Origin: Sphaerochaeta sp.
Lineage (GTDB): Bacteria; Spirochaetota; Spirochaetia; Sphaerochaetales; Sphaerochaetaceae
Length of the DNA stretch: 11,262 nucleotides
Direction: 5' to 3'
Assembly: GCA_023228445.1 (NCBI GenBank)
Contig: JALOBD010000073.1
Location: 1 to 11,262 of the forward strand
In this document: piece after piece, positions 6,744-11,262 of the stretch
How positions within the stretch are numbered: the first letter of the stretch is position 1
How the letters are laid out: each line of letters starts with the position of its first letter
Made by a program: the position numbers and the translations under genes
Notes under the pieces: model-generated
Seen by the model: the letters and a program-made list of their open reading frames with translations, nothing else
Told to the model about the DNA's origin: nothing
Database searches by the model: none

Positions 6744-6778
6744 TGAAGCAAAACCCGAAGATATTGGCCTGACAGGGT

Positions 6779-7726
6779 ATGAAGCACCGTACCATCGCCC
6801 TCCTCTGCCTCTTCCTCATCCTCTCCAGCTGTGGCTGTCGTCAGGGTGAAGAGGTCATCAATGCCCTCCTCGAAGGTCGTGACGGGACACCTCCGGTGTT
6901 GTTGAGCTGGCAGATGACAGGTCCACGAACCCTCCGCCTCACCTTCAACGAACCGGTGGTTATCAAGAAGGCCGACTTTGTTCTCGACAACGGGGCGGTC
7001 GAGGAGTGTGTCGTCTCGATGGGCACCGTCACCCTCACCCTCACCGAGGTGATACCCCTTGGCCAGAGCGCCCGTCTCGAAGGACGGGTTGAGGACCTCT
7101 CTCGCAACAGCATCCGCTTCTCCATAACCGTATGGGCAAAGAACCCAACCCCGGCTACCCTCCTCATCAATGAGTTCACCACCAAGGGGAGCGAGGCGAA
7201 TCCCGATCGGGTGGAGTTGGTCGTCACCGGACGTGGGAACCTCGCCGGCTTGACCCTCTATGCCGGCACGGCCGCCAGCTACAGCGACCGGATCGTCTTC
7301 GAGGACCGGTGGGTCGAGCGGGGTACCTATCTGGTGGTCCGCTTCCAGGAGGGCACCGATGGCGGTGAGTACCAAAGCGAGCGCCTAGCTGGCCTCGGAT
7401 CGAATAACGGCGCGCTCTCGGTGGCGGTGAGCCCCGAGTGGGAGAGCCCCACCATCGACGCGGTGGTGTGGGGCAATCTGGTCACCACCACCTTCGAGGG
7501 CTTTGGGTCGCAGGCGCTCCTCACCCAAGTCACAGAGCTCTTCAACGCCCAGCAATGGACCTCCCAGAGGAGCCAGGACTCGGTGGACTCTACAAGCAGT
7601 ACGGCCACCAGGAGTTTCTGTCGCAGCGGTATGGTGGACACCAACAGCAACGCTGATTGGTACATCTGTGATACGCGCCAAGCGAGCTTTGGCGCGTTGA
7701 ACAGTGAAAAACGGTATGTTCCTTAG
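6779..7726 (+). CDS. Lipoprotein with Ig-like and lamin-tail-like domains
   Basis: This 315-residue protein starts with a lipoprotein signal peptide: basic MKHR, a hydrophobic core, and lipobox LSSC with Cys18 as the lipidated residue. Residues about 36-120 (GTPPVLL, LRLTFNEPV, DLSRNSIRF) look like a bacterial Ig-like domain of the SbsA/Big_5 type. Residues about 125-305 resemble a lamin-tail domain, with LLINEFTTKG (128-137), DRVELVV (143-149), LAGLTLYAG (155-163) and the closing ADWYICDTRQASFGALN. Such proteins are exported and membrane-anchored or surface-exposed, often in adhesion or as companions of secreted enzymes; no specific role can be given. No good Shine-Dalgarno precedes the start. 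It is divergent from argH and its last 4 bp overlap the converging thioredoxin gene. Confidence 0.82.
   Translation: MKHRTIALLCLFLILSSCGCRQGEEVINALLEGRDGTPPVLLSWQMTGPRTLRLTFNEPVVIKKADFVLDNGAVEECVVSMGTVTLTLTEVIPLGQSARLEGRVEDLSRNSIRFSITVWAKNPTPATLLINEFTTKGSEANPDRVELVVTGRGNLAGLTLYAGTAASYSDRIVFEDRWVERGTYLVVRFQEGTDGGEYQSERLAGLGSNNGALSVAVSPEWESPTIDAVVWGNLVTTTFEGFGSQALLTQVTELFNAQQWTSQRSQDSVDSTSSTATRSFCRSGMVDTNSNADWYICDTRQASFGALNSEKRYVP
7673..7697 (-). terminator. Perfect 9-bp hairpin 25 nt after the thioredoxin stop, no U-tract
   Basis: ACGCGCCAA (7673-7681) and TTGGCGCGT (7689-7697) form a perfect stem around a 7-base loop. It lies in the coding end of the lipoprotein gene and 25 nt downstream of the trxA stop on the minus strand. 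What follows on the minus strand (ATCACAGATG) is not T-rich, so classical Rho-independent termination is doubtful. Confidence 0.4.
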
Positions 7727-8043
7727 AGGTACTCTTTGACGAAGGCTTCGATGACCGAATGTGATGCGGCCCCCATGCGTTGGGCGACCACCTCCCCTCC
7801 CTTGAAGAGCATCAGGGTGGGAATCGAGTTGACGTTGTAGCGGCTGGCAATTGCACCGGACTCATCAACATTCAGCTTGGCGACGACGAGCTGGCCCTCA
7901 TACGCCTGGGCAAGCTGGGAGAGGGCTGGGCCGATCATCTTGCACGGGCCGCACCAGGGCGCCCAAAAATCCACCAACACAACCGTATCCGCCTCCAATA
8001 CCACCTGTTCAAAGTTATCTTCAGTTACTACGATTTCACTCAT
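7723..8043 (-). CDS. trxA: Thioredoxin
   Basis: This 106-residue cytoplasmic dithiol-disulfide oxidoreductase reduces protein disulfides, such as those of ribonucleotide reductase and peroxiredoxins, and is recycled by thioredoxin reductase. It has the exact family length and all key residues: the WCGPC active site at 30-34 (Cys31, Cys34), the buried Asp25 in LVDFWA, and cis-Pro75 in NSIPTLMLF. AGGAG lies 7 bases before the ATG at 8043, so the start is clear. A minus-strand TATAAA (8104-8099) could be its -10 but lacks a good -35. The stop codon overlaps that of the converging lipoprotein gene by 4 bp. No reductase gene is nearby. Confidence 0.96.
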   Translation of the reverse strand: MSEIVVTEDNFEQVVLEADTVVLVDFWAPWCGPCKMIGPALSQLAQAYEGQLVVAKLNVDESGAIASRYNVNSIPTLMLFKGGEVVAQRMGAASHSVIEAFVKEYL

Positions 8044-8142
8044 GTATCAGCTCCTGTCTGAGGCTATGGTACTGGCAAAAGGGTGAAAATGGAAGGGTTT
8101 TATACTGACGGTACCCTGAAGTACCACGCAGGGAATCGTAAG

Positions 8143-8148
8143 TATAAT
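8143..8148 (+). promoter_or_regulatory. Perfect -10 hexamer upstream of the DUF234 ATPase
   Basis: TATAAT lies 29 bases before the ATPase start at 8178. No recognisable -35 lies 16-18 bases upstream (AGTACC at 17). A short inverted repeat, GGTAC (8110-8114) and GTACC (8121-8125), occupies the -35 region and could be an activator or repressor site. The rest of the 134-bp divergent spacer between trxA and this gene shows nothing more that I can support. Confidence 0.45.
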
Positions 8149-8167
8149 ACTTTAGAGTCAACTACAT

Positions 8168-8172
8168 GGAGG
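8168..8172 (+). promoter_or_regulatory. Shine-Dalgarno GGAGG that selects the inner ATG of the ATPase gene
   Basis: GGAGG overlaps an upstream in-frame ATG at 8166 and lies 5 bases before the ATG at 8178. The ribosome-binding site is therefore placed for the inner start. This gives a protein beginning MFIGRTREL, the usual N-terminus of this ATPase family. Confidence 0.75.
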
Positions 8173-8177
8173 CCGTC

Positions 8178-9560
8178 ATGTTTATTGGACGAACCAGGGA
8201 ACTCTCCGTACTCCGCTCGCTCTCTGCATCCCCACGGTTTGAGTACTTGGTGCTCTACGGCAGACGGAGAGTGGGCAAGACGACGCTGCTCTTACAGTTC
8301 ATGAAAACCCAGCCGGTGATTTTCTATGCCGCGCAGGCAAAGAACGATGCACTCAATCTGGTCGATTTCTCCAAAGCAGTCCATCACCACTATGACCGTG
8401 CATACTACGCTCCCTTTTCTGATTGGCAAGCTGCCTTCTCCTATATCGGGGAGCAGGAGAGTGAACGACGGACCATCGTCGTCATCGATGAGTTTCCGTA
8501 CATAGCAGAAACCAATCCAACCATACAGTCGATTCTCCAACACACCATCGATCATCGCTGGAAGGAGAAGAATATCTTCTTGATTCTCTGTGGCTCGAGC
8601 GTCAGCTTCATGCAGAACGATGTGATGGGATCAAAGAGCCCGTTGTTTGGAAGATCGACTGCCTTCCTTGAGCTGAAGGGGTTCGATTACCTTGAGAGTT
8701 CGCTCTTCTTCCCAACCTATGACGTATCGGATAAACTCCTCTCCTACGCAATCCTCGGTGGCATTCCCACCTACCTGCAGGCATTTGACCCCAAGAAGTC
8801 GATCCAATCCAATATCGCCGAGAGAATTTTGCGCATGGGCGCGTTTCTCAACAATGAGCCACAGAACCTATTGAAGATGGAGATTCGTGAGAGTGCTGTG
8901 TACAATGCAATCCTCGAGGCCATTGCAACCGGGTCAAGCAGACTCAACGAAATCGCACAGAAGATCAAGGAGGAGCCGACCAAATGCTCCAAGTACTTAT
9001 CGGTGTTGATGAACCTCAAAATCGTAGAGCGAATCACTCCAAGCGGTAAGAAGGAGAGCAGTAAACGCTCCCTCTACACCATCGCAGATAATTGTTTCCA
9101 ATTCTGGTATCGCTTCATCTTCCCAAACCGGAGTTATTATGAGCTCATTGGAGAAGAGCGCTCAGCGCTGTCCATCTGGCAAGAGCTCTCCTCCTATATG
9201 GGAGGAGTATTTGAGAAGATCTGCACCGAATACCTCATTCGCTTGGCCAAAGGTGAGAAGTTGCCCTTCATCTTCCATACCATCGGAAGATGGTGGGGTG
9301 GCAAAAAAGAGGTCGACATCGATATCCTTGCCTTCGACAAGAGCCATGAGTCGGCCCTCTTTGCTGACTGTGAATTCCGAGCAAAACAGTTCAGTCTCGC
9401 TGAGTACCATCACTTTCTCAATGGGACCGTTGCCATCAAGGAGCCGACCCACCGCTATTACTACATCTTCAGCACAGGCGGCTACACCGATGAGGTTACA
9501 GAGCAGGCCAGAGTTGACGGAGTGACCCTCGTGAATCTGGATGATCTCTTTTATCTGTGA
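8178..9560 (+). CDS. AAA-type ATPase with C-terminal DUF234 (PD-(D/E)XK-like) domain
   Basis: This 460-residue protein belongs to the archaeal-type ATPase/DUF234 family, common in archaea and anaerobic bacteria and of unknown function. The N-terminal ATPase has the FIGRTREL entry motif, Walker A GRRRVGKT (28-35), Walker B IVVIDE (100-105) and a sensor-like FLILCGSS (134-141). A winged-helix segment follows at about 235-300. The C-terminal DUF234 region has WWGGKKEVDIDIL (372-384), then LFADCEFRAK (394-403) where related proteins usually read like LFGECKWRN. Here Asp397 and Glu399 stand in for the expected Glu and Lys, so nuclease activity is doubtful. No partner gene adjoins it. Its composition is lower in GC than the genes to the left (28 of 60 bases in the row from 8941), suggesting transfer. 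Proposed roles in the family include DNA processing or mobile/defence functions, none established. Confidence 0.85.
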   Translation: MFIGRTRELSVLRSLSASPRFEYLVLYGRRRVGKTTLLLQFMKTQPVIFYAAQAKNDALNLVDFSKAVHHHYDRAYYAPFSDWQAAFSYIGEQESERRTIVVIDEFPYIAETNPTIQSILQHTIDHRWKEKNIFLILCGSSVSFMQNDVMGSKSPLFGRSTAFLELKGFDYLESSLFFPTYDVSDKLLSYAILGGIPTYLQAFDPKKSIQSNIAERILRMGAFLNNEPQNLLKMEIRESAVYNAILEAIATGSSRLNEIAQKIKEEPTKCSKYLSVLMNLKIVERITPSGKKESSKRSLYTIADNCFQFWYRFIFPNRSYYELIGEERSALSIWQELSSYMGGVFEKICTEYLIRLAKGEKLPFIFHTIGRWWGGKKEVDIDILAFDKSHESALFADCEFRAKQFSLAEYHHFLNGTVAIKEPTHRYYYIFSTGGYTDEVTEQARVDGVTLVNLDDLFYL

Positions 9561-9593
9561 TGGAGACTGGAATTATCAGGAGCTGTCGAGCAC

Positions 9594-9630
9594 GAATCTA
9601 AAAATCGGCATAGGAATCTAAAAATCGGCA
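9594..9630. repeat. Two tandem 17-bp direct repeats, 20-bp period
   Basis: GAATCTAAAAATCGGCA occurs at 9594-9610 and again, identically, at 9614-9630, separated by TAG. It ends 13 bp before the -35 box of the binding-protein gene. The unit has no internal dyad. On the minus strand the block starts TGCCGATTTTT, and on the plus strand it ends in CA. It may be a regulator site read as direct repeats, or the repeated end of an IS21-like element left behind. Confidence 0.8.
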
Positions 9631-9643
9631 CAAGTGATATTTC

Positions 9644-9672
9644 TTGACTTGCCCATATGCCTATGCCACAAT
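9644..9672 (+). promoter_or_regulatory. Promoter of the ABC importer operon
   Basis: TTGACT (9644-9649, 5 of 6 to consensus), a 17-base spacer and CACAAT (9667-9672, 4 of 6) predict a start near 9679 and a leader of about 40 bases with purine-rich ribosome-binding sequence. The tandem 17-bp repeats lie just upstream. GGCATAGG (9607-9614) and its complement CCTATGCC (9660-9667) also flank the -35. Confidence 0.55.
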
Positions 9673-9720
9673 TTCTGTATTGATCATTCCATATGGATAT
9701 GGAGGAGGAAAAGGAAGAAA

Positions 9721-10770
9721 ATGAAAAAAACTTTGATGTTTCTTGTAATTCTTGTGGTGGCGATGGCGATGGTATTCGCCCAGTCGTCCAAGGAAAGAGC
9801 GCCGAAAGTTGGTGGGGGAAGTCTCATCATCTACTCTCCGAACACCGATGCGCTGGCCAACGCCGCCTATGCGTTTGGCGATGAGTACGGAATTGACGTG
9901 ACGGTCCTCTCCATGGGAACGGGAGAGTGTTTGCAGAGAATTGTCAGCGAGGCGGAGAACCCCCAGGCTGATGTCATGTATGGTGGGGTGAACTACGCCA
10001 ACGGCATCAACTACGCCAAGTACTTTGAGCCCTATGTGGCCGCTGGCGACGAGCTGCTTCCCGAAGCATACCGGAACCTGAATGGTGTTGTTACCCGCTA
10101 TTGCCTTGATGGGTCGGCAGCGCTGCTCTTGAGCCTGGATGTGTTCAAGTCGTTGGGACTCAACCCGGATGCATTCACCAAGTATGATGATCTGCTCAAT
10201 CCAGCACTCAAAGGCCGCATCGCGATGGGCAACCCGGCTTCCTCTTCGAGCGCTTGGGCTGAACTGACCAATATGCTCCTTGTCATGGGCAACGAACCGT
10301 ATGATGAGGCGGCGTGGGATTGGGTCGAGAAGTTTGCCAGACAGCTGAATGGCATCATGATCAACTCCTCTTCGGCCATCTACAAGGGTGTGGTCAGCGG
10401 TGAGTATGCCGTCGGTGTCTCCTATGAGGACCCGTGTGTAGGACTGTTGGTCGATGGGGCCACGAACGTCAAGCTCGTCTACCCCGCCGAAGGTGCCGTA
10501 TGGCTTCCTGCCGGGGCTGCGGTCATCAAGAACGCGAAGAACATGAGCAACGCGAAGTTGTTCATGGATTGGTTGATCTCCGATACCGGACAGCATGAAG
10601 TGGCAAAGTCGACCGCTCGCCCGGTCAATCCTGCCATCAACAACACGACGCCTGTGATGCAACCGTTCTCAGAGATCAATGTCGCCTATGAAGACCTCGA
10701 GTATTGTGCAATCAACAAGGAAGCGTGGGGTGCCAGGTGGACCCGGATCTTTGAGACGGCTTCCCGGTAG
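9721..10770 (+). CDS. ABC transporter periplasmic substrate-binding protein (FbpA/AfuA-like)
   Basis: This 349-residue secreted protein has a signal peptide MKKTLMFLVILVVAMAMVFA with likely cleavage before Gln21. The mature part has the pattern of binding proteins usually labelled iron(III) or phosphonate: SLIIYSPNTDALANAAYAF (34-52), GTGECLQRIVSEAENPQADV (67-86), INSSSAIYKGVVSGEYAVG (214-232) and GAAVIKNAKN (265-274). It would capture a small solute outside the membrane and deliver it to the permease. The adjacent Tyr pair that binds iron in FbpA is not evident: the corresponding stretch reads VGVSYEDP. Iron is therefore uncertain, and a sugar phosphate (as reported for AfuA) or phosphonate is possible. 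The start at 9721 is set by the GGAGG/AAGGA purine tract and the signal peptide, against an in-frame ATG at 9634. It heads an operon with the ATPase gene 23 bp downstream. Confidence 0.88.
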   Translation: MKKTLMFLVILVVAMAMVFAQSSKERAPKVGGGSLIIYSPNTDALANAAYAFGDEYGIDVTVLSMGTGECLQRIVSEAENPQADVMYGGVNYANGINYAKYFEPYVAAGDELLPEAYRNLNGVVTRYCLDGSAALLLSLDVFKSLGLNPDAFTKYDDLLNPALKGRIAMGNPASSSSAWAELTNMLLVMGNEPYDEAAWDWVEKFARQLNGIMINSSSAIYKGVVSGEYAVGVSYEDPCVGLLVDGATNVKLVYPAEGAVWLPAGAAVIKNAKNMSNAKLFMDWLISDTGQHEVAKSTARPVNPAINNTTPVMQPFSEINVAYEDLEYCAINKEAWGARWTRIFETASR

Positions 10771-10793
10771 TAGTTCGAAAAGGGTTTGCATTG

Positions 10794-11262
10794 ATGAGTG
10801 TTGATATCAGGATACGTAACGCTGTAAAGAGATACGGCGATAACACCATTATTCCCGACCTGTCTTTGGACATCAAGGAGGGTGAGTTCTTCACCCTCCT
10901 TGGCCCATCAGGGTGTGGAAAAACGACGTTGCTACGCATGATCGCTGGCTTCAACACCATCGAAGGTGGGGACTTCTTCTTCAATGAGGTCAGGATCAAC
11001 GACATGGACCCGGTGAAGAGAAACATCGGGATGGTCTTCCAGAACTATGCGATTTTCCCCCACCTCACCGTCGAGAAGAATGTGGCGTTTGGACTGAAGA
11101 ACCGGAACCTTCCCAAGGAGGAGATCGCCGCCAAAACCGATCAATTCCTGAAGTTGGTGAAGATTGAAGAGTACCGGACTCGCATGCCGGAGCGGCTCTC
11201 CGGCGGGCAGCAACAACGCGTTGCCCTTGCCAGGGCCTTGGCGATCACCCCGGATGTCCTGT
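10794..11262 (+). CDS. ABC transporter ATP-binding subunit (FbpC/PotA-like), C-terminus outside window
   Basis: An open frame runs from the ATG at 10794 to the window edge without a stop (156 residues visible). It encodes the nucleotide-binding subunit that powers the importer. Visible motifs: A-loop Tyr14 in KRYGDN, Walker A GPSGCGKTT (37-45), Q-loop VFQNYAIFPHLTV (81-93) and the ABC signature LSGGQQQR (135-142). Walker B, the H-loop and the regulatory tail lie beyond the end. NYAIFPHLTV is typical of the CUT1/FbpC/PotA group that works with binding proteins like the upstream one. AAAAGGG (10778-10784) is a reasonable ribosome-binding site 9 bases before the ATG. The 23-bp gap to the binding-protein gene indicates one transcript; the permease gene presumably follows. 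Confidence 0.95.
   Translation, partial: MSVDIRIRNAVKRYGDNTIIPDLSLDIKEGEFFTLLGPSGCGKTTLLRMIAGFNTIEGGDFFFNEVRINDMDPVKRNIGMVFQNYAIFPHLTVEKNVAFGLKNRNLPKEEIAAKTDQFLKLVKIEEYRTRMPERLSGGQQQRVALARALAITPDVL

Noticed and set aside
8166..8177. ATG at 8166 as the start of the DUF234 ATPase
   Set aside because: The GGAGG Shine-Dalgarno lies within these codons and serves the ATG at 8178.
9594..9630. CRISPR array
   Set aside because: There are only two copies of 17 bp with a 3-bp gap, no spacers and no cas genes.
9634..9720. ATG at 9634 as the start of the binding protein
   Set aside because: It would place 29 residues before a perfect signal peptide and lies upstream of the predicted promoter.
9661..10662. 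333-codon open frame antisense to the substrate-binding protein
   Set aside because: No ribosome-binding site or domain is seen, and the plus-strand frame has a signal peptide and family motifs.

Overview
The window looks like a piece of a bacterial chromosome from the Spirochaetota, probably a Sphaerochaeta-like anaerobe. This is inferred from an overlength ribose-phosphate pyrophosphokinase, an Ig-like/lamin-tail lipoprotein with a short serine-rich lipobox, and the mix of anaerobe-type genes. No rRNA or other taxonomic marker is present, so the assignment is tentative. Positions 1 to about 8050 are GC-rich housekeeping sequence. From about 8050 onward the composition falls towards 50% GC and the content becomes more accessory.

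Layout, left to right. A truncated EamA/DMT permease (minus, 1-410) is divergent from a YjbQ-family protein (plus, 485-904). YjbQ converges on a class I aminotransferase (minus, 910-2112), which lies downstream of a long ribose-phosphate pyrophosphokinase on the same strand (minus, 2207-3499). Divergent from prs is a Na+/phosphate cotransporter with a PhoU-like tail (plus, 3595-5340). It converges, with overlapping ends, on argininosuccinate lyase (minus, 5334-6707). Divergent from argH is a lipoprotein with Ig-like and lamin-tail-like domains (plus, 6779-7726), which converges and overlaps with thioredoxin (minus, 7723-8043). A DUF234-type AAA ATPase (plus, 8178-9560) follows. Last comes the start of an ABC importer operon: a periplasmic binding protein (plus, 9721-10770) and an ATPase subunit cut off by the window edge (plus, 10794-11262). 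No stretch over 300 bases lacks a gene.

The organisation is very compact. The three convergent pairs end within 5 bp of each other or overlap, and each junction has a strong GC-rich hairpin inside the coding end of one partner. None has a proper U-tract. Several start codons (argH, prs, the DMT permease) lack a Shine-Dalgarno sequence and instead sit 6-8 bases after a -10-like hexamer with exact 17-base -35 spacing. This pattern would give leaderless mRNAs.

I do not see a complete new defence or biosynthetic system. The best leads are: the leaderless-promoter geometry; the U-tract-less hairpins; a YjbQ protein with Asn where the family His is expected; a long Prs with an APRT-like PRPP loop; a DUF234 ATPase whose nuclease-like ExK motif appears altered; and a 17-bp tandem repeat before the ABC operon that is either an operator or an insertion-sequence end.
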